Made by a program: the position numbers and the translations under genes
Shown: positions 20,501 to 32,700 of the stretch, piece after piece
Numbering within the stretch: position 1 is the first letter of the stretch
How the letters are laid out: each line of letters opens with the position of its first letter
The notes under the pieces: generated by a model
Told to the model about the DNA's origin: nothing
Seen by the model: the letters and a program-made list of their open reading frames with translations, nothing else
Database searches by the model: none
Source of the DNA: Linanthus parryae
Lineage: Eukaryota; Streptophyta; Magnoliopsida; Ericales; Polemoniaceae
NCBI GenBank assembly: GCA_023055425.1
Contig: JALGPY010000010.1
Location: 18,015,363 to 18,079,362, forward strand
Direction of reading: 5' to 3'
DNA: 64,000 bases

Positions 20501-23055
20501 CCCTCATTAAAGAGGGGTAACGGTGGACGCCAATGAACATCCAAGGCTTGCTCTTTCTCGCTGGAATCAAATAGAGCAAGCTCCTCATATAGTTGCTCTA
20601 ACAAAATATCGTCCTCCTCGTCCAGCGTGTATGCCTCCACACCAAAGCACTGCTCGCTCACCGCGTATGCGGGAAACTTCATAGCCTCAAACACATTGAA
20701 GGCCACCTTCTCATCATTGATCTGCATAGTCAGCTCTCCATTGGCCACATCAATGATAGTTCTCCCAGTGGCCAGGAATGGACGGCCCAAAATAAGAGGA
20801 ACATCCTCGTCAGCCTCCATGTCTAAGATCACAAAATCCGCTGGGAAGATGAGTCCTTCAACTCTCACTAGTACATCCTCTAAAACACCCCTGGGGCGTT
20901 TTATTGTGCGATCAGCCATCTGCAAGCACATCCTGGTAGGCTTAGGATCTCCCACACCAAGTTGCTCAAAAACCGATGTAGGCATCAAATTAATACTCGC
21001 ACCAAGGTCACATAATGCTCTCCCATGAAATGCGTCTCCCAATGTAACAGGAATGATGAAACCGCCCGGATCTTTCATCTTCTTTGGTAGCGCTTTTTGC
21101 ACAACGGCGCTACATTCCTCATTTAGAGTAACGGTTTCAAAGTCATCCATGCGCCTCCTATTTGAAAGGAGGTCCTTGAGAAATTTGGCATATTTCGGCA
21201 TTTGTGAGATGGCCTCTGCAAAAGGTATATTAATGTGCAGTTTCCTGAAGATATCCACAAACTTCTTGAAATGCTTGGCATCCTCTTGGCTCTTCAATCT
21301 CTGCGGGTATGGCACTCGCACACTGTATTCCTCCCTAGGCTTCTGTTTCTCATCCGACTTCCTCACCGTGTCCTTTGATTGGGGACTCACGGTAGGCACG
21401 GGAATCTCTTCATCCAAAGCTTTCTCAGTGGCCTTAGTCGCCTCAGCTCGCGCGTGGCTAGGATATGGGGGATCCTCAGTAGTGATGCCACTGCGAGTTG
21501 TGATGGCATTTAGCTGCTCGTTAGGAGTGATGGTATTTGCTGGAAGCATGCCTGGTGGGAGCTTGACATTTTGATTGGCGATCTGCCCAATCTGAGTCTC
21601 ATGGCTTTTTATTGTGGCTTGTATTGAGACAATCGCGCTCTCCATCCTGTCGTGGTTAGCTAGGAGCTTTCTCAATAGAGCATTTGTCTCTTGCTCTTCT
21701 TTTTGTGGAGCCTGTTGCTGTGGAGCTTGCCTCGCTTGATATGGAACATTGGGTCTCTGTCCAGGTGCATATAATCCACTGTTTGGATTGGCGTAGCTGA
21801 AGTTGGGGTGATTACGATTGTTGGGATGATAGGTGTTAGGCCATTGCTGCTGTCGCATAAAATTCACATCTTCAACACTGTTATCATATCCCTGGCTTTC
21901 ATCTGCTAGTAATTCACCCATGGGCTTCTGTGTTGGAGGGTGCATACCGTGAAATGCTGAAGTCATGGATTCCAACTTTTGTTCCATCGATTCAATCTTG
22001 TTGACTAAGGATGTATCCCCCGGTTTGGAGTACCTACGCGTTTCAGATCGTGTAGTCTCTCTCTTTGACGCGTTGTTCAGCAAATCTTGAGCTCGCTGTG
22101 CTCCAAGTCCCATAAAATTACCTCCAGCTAGCATATCCAACTGGTCAGCTGTCTCCTTGTCTAATGCAGTATAGAAATAATGGAAGAGCTTGTGCCATGG
22201 CTCTCCATGATTCGGACATCTACGGAGAATCTGGCTGAACTTCCTCCATGCATCTCCCAAAGAGCTGTCTTCATCCTGAGTGAACTTTGCGATCTCTGCC
22301 ATCTGCTGCGCGACTCTGGATGGTGGCAAATACTTCCTCAGAAACTCATGACAACAATCTGCCCATGTCACTATGCTACCAGCTGGCAGCTCCATAAGCC
22401 ACTTCTTGGCTTTTCCAGATAAGGAGAATGGAAATAGTAAAAGCTTAACTGTTTCATCTGGAACTCGCTGATCGTGCAGGGTTGATGTGATTTGCTCAAA
22501 TACCAGCAGATGGTGATTGGGGTCATCTCCTGGAGCTCCGTTAAAAGCGCACTCATCACGAACCATGTTGATCATATGTTGGCGCAACTCGAAGTGTTGG
22601 GCATTGATCTGTGGCCTGACAATGGTAGGCTGATAACATGCTGGAGTAGTCCTGAAATAATCCACCATCGGGCGTTCTTCATTCTCAGCATTGTTCTGCC
22701 TGTTGCTTTCCCCATTATTACCATTGTTGTTCCCACCGATGTTCGCTACTTGTGCCCCCACACCATGACGTGGTTGTGGATTTGGGGGGACCATGCGATC
22801 CATCCTTGCCTGCATCTCAGCCATTTGAGCTCTCACCTCCTCAGCTTCTGCGGCTCTTTGTGCAGCCTCCTCTACAGCTGCAACTCTAGCTGCTTCCGCA
22901 TCCTGCATACCTTTGCGGATCCTCTCAAACTCAGCTCTCGTTTCTTCGTCCATAACTACTGAGCTTGAATTCCTCTTGTCTCTACGCTGTGCTTTTAATA
23001 AGGATTCCGGGTCTTCAAACGTTGGATACAAAGGCTCGTCTCGAGAACGGGTCAA
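17563..23055 (-). CDS. Gag-pol polyprotein, Athila-type, intact
   Basis: One open frame of 1830 residues from the ATG at 23055. Gag is about residues 1-600, with a Retrotrans_gag region near 210-330 ([33 protein letters not shown]). No CCHC knuckle is seen. Protease: DLGAS near residue 681. RT: about 960-1170, with [27 protein letters not shown] and the catalytic FMDD near 1113 in place of YVDD. RNase H: about 1230-1360 ([36 protein letters not shown]). Integrase: HHCC zinc motif ending CDRCQRTGN near 1508, then D (WGIDFMGPF, about 1540), D (IISDEGSHF, about 1597) and E ([10 protein letters not shown], about 1633). All catalytic residues I looked for are present, so the protein could be active. 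The long reading frame with near-identical LTRs argues for recent transposition. Confidence 0.96.
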   Translation of the reverse strand: MTRSRDEPLYPTFEDPESLLKAQRRDKRNSSSVVMDEETRAEFERIRKGMQDAEAARVAAVEEAAQRAAEAEEVRAQMAEMQARMDRMVPPNPQPRHGVGAQVANIGGNNNGNNGESNRQNNAENEERPMVDYFRTTPACYQPTIVRPQINAQHFELRQHMINMVRDECAFNGAPGDDPNHHLLVFEQITSTLHDQRVPDETVKLLLFPFSLSGKAKKWLMELPAGSIVTWADCCHEFLRKYLPPSRVAQQMAEIAKFTQDEDSSLGDAWRKFSQILRRCPNHGEPWHKLFHYFYTALDKETADQLDMLAGGNFMGLGAQRAQDLLNNASKRETTRSETRRYSKPGDTSLVNKIESMEQKLESMTSAFHGMHPPTQKPMGELLADESQGYDNSVEDVNFMRQQQWPNTYHPNNRNHPNFSYANPNSGLYAPGQRPNVPYQARQAPQQQAPQKEEQETNALLRKLLANHDRMESAIVSIQATIKSHETQIGQIANQNVKLPPGMLPANTITPNEQLNAITTRSGITTEDPPYPSHARAEATKATEKALDEEIPVPTVSPQSKDTVRKSDEKQKPREEYSVRVPYPQRLKSQEDAKHFKKFVDIFRKLHINIPFAEAISQMPKYAKFLKDLLSNRRRMDDFETVTLNEECSAVVQKALPKKMKDPGGFIIPVTLGDAFHGRALCDLGASINLMPTSVFEQLGVGDPKPTRMCLQMADRTIKRPRGVLEDVLVRVEGLIFPADFVILDMEADEDVPLILGRPFLATGRTIIDVANGELTMQINDEKVAFNVFEAMKFPAYAVSEQCFGVEAYTLDEEDDILLEQLYEELALFDSSEKEQALDVHWRPPLPLFNEGSRKILTPSLITAPVLDLKPLPVHLKYLYLGSNDTLPVIVSACLDREQEEQLLEVLQKRKAAMGWTIADIKGISPTVCQHKIRLMEDKKPVVQFQRRLNPHMQEVVKKEVLKWLEAGIIYPISDSTWTSPVQCVPKKGGITVVEGEKGDQIATRTVTGWRVCMDYRKLNDATLKDHFPLPFVDQMLDRLAHHSHYCFLDGYSGYNQIAIEPADQEKTTFTCPYGTFAFRRMPFGLCNAPATFQRCMMSIFSDMMEQNFEVFMDDFSLYGDGFEDCLQQLARVLDRCIDTNLVLNWEKCHFMVTEGIVLGHKISSKGLEVDRAKIEVIEKLPYPTSVKGVRSFLGHAGFYRRFIKDFSKITKPLSGLLEKDAVFDFNEDCKTAFDLLKKKLISSPIIATPDWTLPFELMCDASDYAVGAVLGQRKDKVAHVIYYASRTLNTAQVNYATTEKEMLAIIFALDKFRPYLVGSQVTIFTDHAALKYLLAKKDAKPRLIRWVLLMQEFDIVIKDKKGVENVVADHLSRLDNEKQEDVPIREDFPDEQLMVVVAAVPWFADLANFKALKIVPKDMTFHQKKKFFADARHYFWDDPYLFRLGADNVLRRCVAEPDTLDILRHCHELNCGGHFGKARTVAKVLQSGFYWPTLHKDAHLFVQQCDRCQRTGNISSRNEMPQNFVLEVEPFDVWGIDFMGPFPSSLGNLYILLAVDYVTKWVEAMACPKNDGATVERFVRKSIFTRFGTPRAIISDEGSHFVNKFFANVLSKYGVKTHKKSLAYHPQSNGQAEVSNREIKGILEKTVNPGHKDWSLHLDDSLWAYRTAYKTPLGMSPYQLVFGKSCHLPVELEHKAFWALKKINLDAKLSGELRKQALLELEEFRLMAYESAKIYKERTKLWHERHIIPRDFKVGQKVLIFNARLKLFPGKLKSRWSGPYTITEVYPWGSLEVEDANGNRFKVNGQRAKPYVDGNFIGVIEWLHATPAT

Positions 23056-23168
23056 GCACCGTGTAAATCAACCTGAAATCACGAAACACGCAAAACGTAG
23101 GTGAGTAACGAATATAAACAATAAATTAAAATCCCTAAGGCTAGGAATTATAACTAATTTAGCCGAAG

Positions 23169-23186
23169 TCCCCGGCAACGGCGCCA
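23169..23186 (-). promoter_or_regulatory. Primer binding site, tRNA-Asp
   Basis: On the minus strand TGGCGCCGTTGCCGGGGA pairs with the 3' end of plant tRNA-Asp. It lies six bases inside the 5' LTR (23193-24806). An identical 18-base site occurs at 41310-41327. Confidence 0.92.
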
Positions 23187-23192
23187 AAAACT

Positions 23193-24806
23193 TGACACGT
23201 TCCAACTGCAAGTGCACAGCCGTCGTGTGTAGTAATAAACCGGAAATCCGGGTTGTCGAACCCAAGGGACTTTGTTTAAACTAATTATTATTCTAAACCT
23301 TATGTGGGCAAGTCGCAAATTGTGTTTTTATCTAATTCTAAGAAAATAAATGCAATATTCTCAATTAACCAAGTGAAATAATTCACGATTAATAAAGAAT
23401 GAATATTTGGAGGTTTTTGTCAATAAGAGAAAAGCACCGGGAATTCTCTAGGTTCACTAGGTTGATCTAAATTTATGCTTTGATTTGTAAAACAACCACG
23501 TGTTATTCACTATTAATCAAGCAACGTTGAACTTAACGAGTTACCAATCAAGTCCACTATACTTAGGTTAAACTAGACCGAGTTACCAAGCCTAATTTAG
23601 CTTTAAGCACGCATTAATAATATAATTCTACTTTAATGATCCTAGTTAACAATGCCGAGTTACCAAACGTTGATACGACTAGGTGGATTATTCAATTTAC
23701 CGACTAGTTGTCACGGAGTTACCGCGTGAAACTAATTGATTCTACCTCTACGTTAGCTACTCGCAAAGATAATAAGATTAAGAACGCAAATAATCCATAA
23801 TAGTGAATGAACACGAGAGATTAAGCTAAAGCATGCATTACAATCATCAAAACATTAACTTTAGATCAAACCCTAGCTACACCAAACGAGAATTCCCAGC
23901 AAAAGGTGTTTAGCTACTCATATTCATAATCAAAACGACGATTATAATGAGTTTAAACATAGAAATCAAGAAAAACGAGAGTTTGGAATTCAAACGAATG
24001 ATCCAAAAGCTCCTAAGCTCTCTCCAAGGCTTCTTGATCTCCAAAGATGTCTCTAATCTCCAAAAACTACTGAAAAAGACGACCTAAAAGTCTTAATTAC
24101 GTCCCCATAATAATATTACAAAGTTTGGAAATAATACGGAAAAGCCCCAAAAAAACTGCTGCTGACCCCCGACCTCTTCGCACGAAGACAGTTGTCTTCG
24201 CACGAAGAGTCTTCGTACGAAGACTTCTGCCTCTTCGTGCGAAGACCTTATTATGTAGATACTGAGAGCTGTTTTGAGAAGACAATGCTGCAGAGCTAAT
24301 TTTTGGCTAAGTATAATGTCTTCGCACGAAGACAAAAGTCTTCGCACGAAGACAACTGTGTCCAGCCCTCTTTTTGCCTCCTTTGACTTTTCTCTTCTCT
24401 TCTTTGACTTTCTTCTTCCATTCTTTCTTTCCTTGATCTTCCTTTGACTTTCTTTGACCTTCCTCTTCTGTTTGACTTTCCTTTGACTTTCCATTGACTT
24501 CCTTTGACTTTTGACTCTCCTCTTGACTTGTCTTTGAGTTCCTCGTTTCCGAATTTCGCTTCCAAATCCCGCACGATCATCCAAGCCCTGTTTTCCTGCG
24601 AATCACAACACGAAAACACAACCCGCGATCATATCACAATAAAAAGCTCAAAATCTAAAGAAACGCCCGGATTTAACAAGTTTTGCACATGAACTCATAT
24701 TTTCACATTTACGCTCAATTTACTCAAAAGACGACAAATTCTCCATTATAAGCACGCAAAACGTAGAAATAAAAGGCATAAAATAACTCCGAAAACGGAG
24801 TTATCA
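23193..24806 (-). repeat. 5' LTR of the Athila-type element
   Basis: 1614 bp, partner of 10633-12246, and source of the genomic RNA. It carries the same W-box cluster (about 24382-24527) and palindromes (24174-24353). I saw no textbook TATA box between U3 and the palindromes. Confidence 0.97.
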
Positions 24807-25072
24807 ATCACTTTAGATCATAATTCAGTATATCTGCTATCTAGGCAGATAGGCTTTGGATCGTATGGGATCATACGTTATAGCTGCTATCTAAGTAGAT
24901 AGGCTTGGTATCGCACGCGGGCGTTGTTGCTATTGCTGCTATCTAGGCAGATAGGCTTTTAGATCACTCAACATCATAATTCAATATAGCTGCTATCCAG
25001 GCGGATAGGCTTTGGATCGCAGGGGATCGTATGTTATAGCTGCTATCTATGCAGATAGGCTTTTGAGGAATT
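24807..25072. repeat. Hairpin mini-repeats, right part
   Basis: Five units of GCTGCTATCTAGGCAGATAGG, with CTATCT-NNNN-AGATAG stems, are spaced by GGATCGTATGGGATCATACG-type filler that is itself self-complementary. It follows the Tat-type integrase and continues the array at 10385-10632 across the inserted element. Plant Tat elements are known for variable tandem repeats in their 3' UTR. Confidence 0.8.
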
Positions 25073-25129
25073 TAAGTAATGTGAGCAAAGTAAATAAAAT
25101 AATTGAGAGAACAATGTAATCAATTTCTT

Positions 25130-25206
25130 CTCATATGGGAGAATCCTTATTATTAAAGCATCCTCATATGGGAGGAGCATGAGAACAAATTCCTCATATG
25201 GGAGGA
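25130..25206. repeat. Three copies of CCTCATATGGGAGG
   Basis: Copies lie near 25131, 25164 and 25191, each built around the palindrome CATATG and partly self-complementary (CCTC...GAGG). They lie just downstream of the Tat-type integrase stop. Confidence 0.75.
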
Positions 25207-25282
25207 AATAGTGTATAGATACATGAGGAAACTGTACTTTGAAACGTAAAGAGATGGGCTAAGGATAATAGTATTTGATCCA

Positions 25283-26719
25283 TCACATATTGATTGGGCT
25301 TGGGGTTGTTGCAGTCCCATGAAGTCTCTGGATTGTGCAGTAACCGCTGTCGAAGACTTCTTTAACTTCGAACGACCCTTCCCAGTTAGCTGCGAACTTT
25401 GGATGAGCTGCCTCCCGCATGCAATGATCTGAAGCTCGCATAACCAAGTCCCCAACCGCAAAATCTCGGTGTTGAACTGTTTTGTTGTAAGCGCGAGCGA
25501 TTCTTTCCTTGTATCTTTTGTTAGCCCTCTTAGCCTGTTCACGCTTCTCTTCCAACAGAATCAGGTCATGATCACGTTGATTTTCGTACAAGGCATGAAA
25601 GGCTATCCTTGCAAAGTTGACCTTTATTTCTGCTGGTACAACAGCTTCAGCTCCATAGCATAGAAGGAACGGGGAAACCCCTGTGGGATGCCTGGGCGAA
25701 GTGCGATACGCTCATAAAGCCACATTTAAAGATTTTGCCTACTTCTTGTGATCATCCGCGACCATCTTACTCAAAATCCTTAGCAGCGTCTTATTGGTTG
25801 CTTCTGCTTGACCATTCCCTTTCGGGTAATAAGGCGTGGAGCAAACTTGCCGTATGTTGTATTCCGCCAGTTTCGCAGCCACTAGGCGATTTACGAAAGG
25901 AGTTCCGTTATCCGAGAGGATTGTGTTGGGGATCCCAAACCGGTATATGATGTTTTCCTGAACGAAGTTGACCACCGCGAGCGCATTAGATAATTTGAGC
26001 GGCACTGCTTCCACCCACTAGGTAAAGAGTTCCGTCGCAGTCAAAATGAACTGGTTTCCATGCGTGGCTGGTCGAATGGGACCGATGAAATCTAAAGCCC
26101 GAGTATGAAATGGCCAAGGTGTTCCAAATGCGTGTAAGTCTACAGCAGGTGCATGCGCGAGGTTGCCCTTGAATTGACATTCCTGACATCTTTTCACCTT
26201 GGTGCAGCAATCTGCTTCCATTGTGGGCCAGAAATAGCCAACGGTGAGGAGTTGTCTGCATAGCTTCGCACCTCCCTGATGCTCCACTTGGTGAGATAAA
26301 TCCATCACCTCTTGAGCTTCTTGGCTACCTAAACATCTGAGTAGATTACCCCCGTGGCCTCTTCGCCAAAGTATGTTTTCCTGCACCACATATCGAGCCG
26401 CCTTTCTTTTAAGTTTCTCAGCTTCCTTCCTCTGATCGGGCTCGATTCCTTCCGTCAAATAGTCAAAGAGTGGCTTCCTCCAATCTGTGCCATCATCAAT
26501 CACATCAATCTCCAAAGAGTCTTTGATTAATGTGCAGCTCTCGCAATTCCCTTGAATGATTGCGGCAGACGTGGACATATCTGGCCAATGGATCCCATAT
26601 CTCTGGGCTTTTCGATAAATAGACACTTCATTTTCCCCACAAGAGTGTTGGTGGATCTTTTGCAATAATTCCTGCCCCTCCTGCTGCGAGATGCACCGCA
26701 TGAGTATTCCTCCTGGACC
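25283..26719 (-). pseudogene. Tat-type integrase, several stops
   Basis: Pieces 26701-26018, 26014-25739 and 25591-25283 make one integrase. The zinc motif has SHQVEHQGG and CQEC. The catalytic core has D in LDFIGPI, D in SDNGTPF and E in GQAEATNKT. The C-terminal part has YENQRDHDLILLEEKR, GDLVMR and the PKFAANWEGSFEV chromodomain-like end. In-frame stops at about 26720, 26015, 25736 and 25709 interrupt it; at least two stand where Trp is normally found (as in ALWAYRTS), consistent with G-to-A change. Not functional. Confidence 0.85.
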
Positions 26720-28155
26720 CTAAAAATAAAGGGAATTGTCGTGTATGCAGTATCCCTTGGTGGATGCCCAATTTTCCTTTCTCTTTCCCTCAGCAATTGC
26801 GCGCAGTATTGGCTTTCTCCAATCCTCATCTTCTACGGATTCCTCTTCGCATACCTCCTGCATCAAGGCCAGAGTTGCTCTAACCTCGATCAAAATTCTC
26901 GCTGGGCTTTTGTCCGCACTAATTTTGGATCCCTGAGTGGCTAAAGCATCTGCATGCCGATTGTCATCCCTAGGCGTGTGCTCGTACTTGACATCACAAA
27001 ATTGTTGCACCAACTTTTGTACCATAGTCCGATAAGGCAACAAATTGACCTCCTTCAACCCATATTCTCCTGAAGCTTGTTTACCGATTAACTTAGAGTC
27101 CCCCATGACCGTCATATTTCTAACTTCTAGTGCCTTGGCCGTGCGGAGCCCCGCGATCAGGGCCTCATACTCAGCCTCATTGTTTGTTACTAGAAAATCT
27201 AGTTTGGTGGACATTTGGATGACCTCCCCATCTGGTTTAGTCAGAACAATGCCAATTCCACCACCTTTCCTTGTTGACGACCCATCGAAATGAAGCTTCC
27301 AATATGGCGACTCGACTGCATAGATCTCAGGACCTTCTAGTTCCTCCTCTATCATGGGTTCGTAGCTGTTGTCGGGGAATTGTGCTAAAAGGTCTGCCAC
27401 TGCTTGCGACTTGATTGCTCGTGGTCGAGCACATGTAATATCATACTGCGAGATAGTCATGTACCATTTTGCCAATCTTCCGCAGGGAGAAGAGTGACTC
27501 AAGAGATACCGTATGGGGTCGCTCTTTGTAATCACTACAACTTTGTGTGAGGAAAAATAATGCTTTAACTTCTCTATTACGAAAAATAAAGAAAGACAAT
27601 GGCGTTCAATATCTGTGTACCTCGACTCAGCCGGCTGTACCACGCGAGAGATATAATAGATCGGCCTTTCCTGCCCTTCATATTCTTGGGCTAGCGGTGC
27701 CCCTATGGATTTCTTGGTTGATGTCAAGTACAACAAAAGTGGCGATCCCCGATGTGGTGCAATCATTACTCTTGGCGATGTCAGCAAGTCTTTCAGCTTC
27801 CCGAATGCAGCTTCATGCTCCTCCGTCCAATTATACACAGCGTTCTTTTTTAGGAGATCGCCAAAGCAGAAGGTTATTTCTGCAATTGCTGGGATAAACC
27901 TCCGCAGATAAGACAGTTTCCCTAGGAATGTCCTCAGAGTGCTTTGATTATGCGGTGCTGTCATGCTGGTGATAGCCAAAATTTTTGCAGGGTCAGGTTC
28001 AATTCCCTGACGATGGATCACAAATCCCAAAAACTTCCCCGAAGTCACTCCGAACGCGCATTTCATGGGATTCATCTTCAATTGGAAACTTTTGCATCTT
28101 TCGAATACTTTCCGCAGGTCTCCCAGGTGGTCTGCTTCCTCTCTGGACTTGACAA
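26720..28155 (-). pseudogene. Tat-type RT C-terminal part, RNase H and archaeal-type RNase H
   Basis: It begins straight after the YVDD-containing part left at 42933-43020 and reads KSREEADHLGDLRKVFERCK, then KCAFGV...GKFLGFVIHRQGIE (end of RT) and the RT-linked RNase H (YISRVVQPAESRYTDIERHC, and KSDPIRYLLS where the last Asp region is altered). A second RNase H follows with D in LHFDGSS, E in NNEAEYEALIAGL, D in VMGDSKL and D in NRHADALA. It ends in an in-frame TAG at 26720. Two RNase H domains in tandem are the hallmark of the Tat clade. Confidence 0.88.
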
Positions 28156-29753
28156 TGATGCGCAAACTAACGTGCTATCGCAAGTGTACGAATCTTGTAC
28201 TACCGGGTGCAATTAGACTCGGATTATCGTTCCCACGAGGACTGTTTCGGGTTTACTCACGTTGTCAGTTTCGGTTTTCCAAGAATAGTAACCAGGAGGA
28301 GTAGGTTGTGATTATAGTACTAAACTAAAAACAGAATTTGAAAACGTAAATATTTTTTGTGACGTTTTCTGAAATAAGCTGATTTGGTTGTAACGATAAT
28401 AGATGAAGACTAGGCTCCAGGATCCCCTAGGGTTTCTACAGATTTCAGTTTTACGTTCGATTATGAAAACACTCAGCAGTTTCGGTATCTGTGCAACGTA
28501 CCAGTTGTGCAGTGACTTTTCAGATTCCACACGTAATCCCGATCCTGCAGACTTTCGGATTCTTGTTAAGCTGCCTAAGTATGCAGTCTCGGTCTAATCC
28601 TGTTAGGGTTTCTAACCTGTCCGAATGGCCCGGGTCAAATTCTCTAACAGTTGGTCTCACGTTTTTCGATGCTAGCCCTATCTCCCTTTCTCTGGTCGGT
28701 CTATCAGGGTAAGGTACTAAATCCTGGTTTTTCTTCCTAACCCTAACTTGACGTTTTCACCTACAAGCTCGGGTCTATAGCAATCCTGGGTGATCAATCC
28801 TATCATGCATATACGATAATAATCAAAACCAGAATAACAGATACAACTTGCTGAATTAAGATAGTCATCATGAATCCATAAACGTAGTAATCATAAAATC
28901 TGAGTACGAAACCCTAGGTTCACCGAGAACCTAGGTGAAAAGTTTAGCTACGACTAGACATAATACAAAACGCAGTTTCTGAATATAAAGAGAGAGAACG
29001 AAATCAAACTAAGTCTTCGAATCTCGAATCGCGCTTTCGTGCTCTCCGTGAATGCTCTGACTTGTCCTTCGGTTGTGCTGAGAATTGTGCTGTGTCTTCG
29101 TGGATGTCCTCAAAACGAGTCTGGACGAGTCTTTAAATAGTGCTGTTTCCCGAAAACGCTTGTGCTCGAAATTACGGAATTTGCCATCGGTCCACCGTCT
29201 TTGACCAAAAGTCAAAACTGGCTGCGTATATACGCAGGGGTTGCGTATATACGCAACCAGGGCCCAACCAACATCCCCCACCACCCTCACTGCCTGCGTA
29301 TATACGCAGGGGCTGCGTATATACGCAGGGCCTGCGTATATACGCAGGCCGTGGGGGTAGGTGGGGCCCACTTGGTCCTCTGGTGGGCCAGGTCTGGTCC
29401 CCTGGGTCCCACTCCTCTGCCTGATGCTCCCGGTTTGCCTCTTCGGTGTACTTCTGCTTTTCCGTGTTTCCGTCATGTCCCGGTCTTGTGCACGTTTCCC
29501 GAGACGGTCCCGGCTTGGTCCCGGCACGCTTCCCGATGCACCTCCGAACCTGTTCCTGAAAAGGCAACACGAACGAAAACCCGCGATCATATCCAAATAT
29601 AGCAAGAAATAAGCAGAAATCCAGCAAATACAAATAAACGTCTCGTTCTAGATTCCCGGGGCATTCTAAGGCATTTTCCGGCAAAAACCGCTAATTCCGA
29701 CACAATTACTCGTGAAATCAGGCTAAAAGATAACCCCTAATTGGGCGTTATCA
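28156..29753 (-). repeat. 3' LTR of the second Athila-type element
   Basis: 1598 bp, partner of 41334-42932. It contains five palindromes of the form CTGCGTATATACGCAG (29222-29347) and an inverted W-box pair (29200-29216). Confidence 0.96.
29222..29347. repeat. Palindrome cluster CTGCGTATATACGCAG
   Basis: Four perfect copies of the 16-bp palindrome and one variant TTGCGTATATACGCAA (also perfect), at 29222, 29241, 29294, 29313 and 29332. The first two lie between matching arms CTGG...CCAG (29218-29260). The same cluster is at 42401-42526. Confidence 0.95.
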
Positions 29754-29767
29754 AATACCCCCGCACT
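29754..29767 (-). promoter_or_regulatory. Polypurine tract
   Basis: On the minus strand the G-rich tract GTGCGGGGGTATT touches the 3' LTR and follows GGGACGAGCAATG. This is the same layout as at 12247. Confidence 0.75.
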
Positions 29768-32700
29768 AAACATTGCTCGTCCCGAGCAATCCTGCCAACT
29801 CTAGCCTGCATTTCTGTCCTCGTGACTGACTCTGTACATACCCTACCGTTGCATACACTTTCGACCCGAACCTTTCAACCGGACGACTCGATAGAAAAAC
29901 TGACGCAGATAGAATATACACAGACTCAAACGACTCAAAACAGACTAGTGACAAAAATATTTTTGGCGAGATCGGGCAACCTCAAAAACATAAACAGTGT
30001 GTCCTCGTGATCTCATCCTTTTCAGAATTTACTTCCCTGCAAGCGATCGGTAAGTTTGAACAGATTTATATGGTGGATTTAAGCACTGGACCAAAGTACT
30101 ATTACTTTGGTTATCAAACTGAGCAAATCCCTAGCTAACTTACCATCCGAGCTGTTTCCAAAAAGGATCTATGTCTAATCAGGTAGGATAAATGTATGTA
30201 TCAAGGTACGGCATAATCCTACATGTTATGACATTCTCACAATTTACCAGACTCACACCCCTCACCGAGATCCCGAAAAACTGTCCGAAACACCTAAGTT
30301 CCTGCTTTCCCAATTCTCCTGTCCCCCGGTGTGTCTTCGCCGTACTCGCGGCCACAAATGTGAAGCGGTGCAAAAAGTCTCGAAAATTGTGCCACTCACT
30401 CAGCTTTTTATTTAAATAACAAAAAAACACAAAACACACTAAAAACTGGATCATAATAATTTTTCTTTTCTTTTTCTTTTTTTTTTTTCTTTTTTTTTTC
30501 TTTTCTCTTTTTTTTTCTTTCTTTCTCTTCCTTTTTTTTTTTAACACAACTATATACAAACGTACACGAATATCAACAATACTAAACTGACTAAAGCTGA
30601 GTGAGTGAAAATAAATCTCTGTCGTGGGGTACGTAAAATGTCCTCATGTGAAGTACCCCCACACTAATTCTGAAGCGCTGATCCTGTAGTCGAGATAATA
30701 CTGTGCAGTTCCACCGAACCTCCTCATCACCAAAGATGTAGAAAAACGGCACAACCACCAATTGACCCTACAACCCCCCGGAACCCCGGTTTGTGCGAAA
30801 AGATGCTCGCACGCGACTAACTCCTCCTGAGGTCACTATGTAATGAAGTGATCCACCTCCGCAAATTAATGCACTGTCGCCTCTCACTCACCCTGTCCTT
30901 CCCTCGAAAAACGTGTCAAAATCGAAACTGTCCAAAACTGATAACTCATGAAGCTCCCCTATCTAAAACCTGTCCCTACTCACTCCCTCCGTCATAACAC
31001 GTAGAATAGCCAACTATCGACTGATGAGGTCTCAAAGAAGGCTGCCTAGGCTAAAGTGGCTATGAAGAAAGAGGGTAAATGGCTTCAAACGGGTTGTCTA
31101 GTTGGACCTAGGGGTAAGAAACAGGACGTGAGGTCCCTTGATAGCCAGTCACTCCACCGAAAAATGCGATGACCGTGATGGCGCCCGTGGGCGGGTTGTC
31201 GACTACCTATGTGACGGTGGTGTAGCAACTAGTCGGATTTTTCGCTCAGTTGATAACTACTTGCGGATTCCAAAGGTCACTGGCTCTCACCTATCTACTA
31301 TACCTCGGTGCAAGTTTTCTTCTCTTTCAAAGGATTCAAACTCAATTTCTTCACTGTTTTCGTTATCTCGATTGCCCTTTCTCAAAATTTTCTGATTTTA
31401 CACTTTTCTTTTTTTTTTTTTTTGAAAAATAATTTATACTTGCTGTTTGCGTATATACGCAGGTCTGCGTATATACCCAACCAGCAGCATAGAAAATTTT
31501 TCATTTTTCATTTTTTTTATATATATATATATTTTTTTTTAGATTATATACAATGCATGGCCAGAATGATTATGGTGGGTTGACTCAAATAAAGAAAATA
31601 TGCTGACTAAAAAATAAAAATAAAAATAAAAATTAATACGAAAAAACGTGCAGACCGGGTTAATGCAGACACGACTACCACCCCCCCCCCCCACTAAGAG
31701 GTGGCATGCCCTCATGGCACTCACTCACTCGTCCGGAAAAGCTGAGTGAGTGAAAATAAATCTCTGTCGTGGCGTACGTAAAATGTCCTCATGTGAAGTA
31801 CCCCCACACTAATTCTGAAGCGCTGATCCTGTAGTCGAGATAATACTGTGCAGTTCCACCGAACCTCCTCATCACCAAAGATGTAGAAAAACGGCACAAC
31901 CACCAATTGACCCTACAACCCCCCGGAACCCCGGTTTGTGCGAAAAGATGCTCGCACGCGACTAACTCCTCCTGAGGTCACTATGTAATGAAGTGATCCA
32001 CCTCCGCAAATTAATGCACTGTCGCCTCTCACTCACCCTGTCCTTCCCTCGAAAAACGTGTCAAAATCGAAACTGTCCAAAACTGATAACTCATGAAGCT
32101 CCCCTATCTAAAACCTGTCCCTACTCACTCCCTCCGTCATAACACGTAGAATAGCCAACTATCGACTGATGAGGTCTCAAAGAAGGCTGCCTAGGCTAAA
32201 GTGGCTATGAAGAAAGAGGGTAAATGGCTTCAAACGGGTTGTCTAGTTGGACCTAGGGGTAAGAAACAGGACGTGAGGTCCCTTGATAGCCAGTCACTCC
32301 ACCGAAAAATGCGATGACCGTGATGGCGCCCGTGGGCGGGTTGTCGACTACCTATGTGACGGTGGTGTAGCAACTAGTCGGATTTTTCGCTCAGTTGATA
32401 ACTACTTGCGGATTCCAAAGGTCATTGGCTCTCACCTATCTACTATACCTCGGTGCAAGTTTTCTTCTCTTTCAAAGGATTCAAACTCAATTTCTTCACT
32501 GTTTTCGTTATCTCGATTGCCCTTTCTCAAAATTTTCTGATTTTACACTTTTCTTTTTTTTTTGAAAAATAATTTATACTTTCTGTTTGCGTATATACGC
32601 AGGTCTGCGTATATACCCAACCAGCAGCATAGAAAATTTTTAATTTTTCATTTTTTTATATATATATATATATATATATTTTTTAAATTATATACAATGC

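Larger units (their letters stand above)
10633..24806 (-). mobile_element. Complete young Athila-type Ty3/gypsy retrotransposon
   Basis: Two LTRs of equal length (1614 bp) start TGACACG and end GTTATCA in plus-strand reading. A 5-bp target duplication ATCAC flanks the element (10628-10632 and 24807-24811). Coding is on the minus strand: primer site for tRNA-Asp next to the right LTR, a single 1830-residue gag-pol (23055 to 17563), a spacer, a second ORF (15872 to 14565), a 2.3-kb non-coding region, and a polypurine tract next to the left LTR. By eye the LTRs differ at about two positions (A/G near 11427/23987 and G/T near 11994/24554). Athila lineage is inferred from the tRNA-Asp site, fused gag-pol, FMDD catalytic motif and extra downstream ORF. 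Confidence 0.97.

Noticed and set aside
29009..29684. Frames on both strands with repeated YIRR and CVYTQ peptides (also 42188-42863 and 35293-35735)
   Set aside because: The peptides are translations of the CTGCGTATATACGCAG palindrome, which reads alike on both strands, so coding is not implied.
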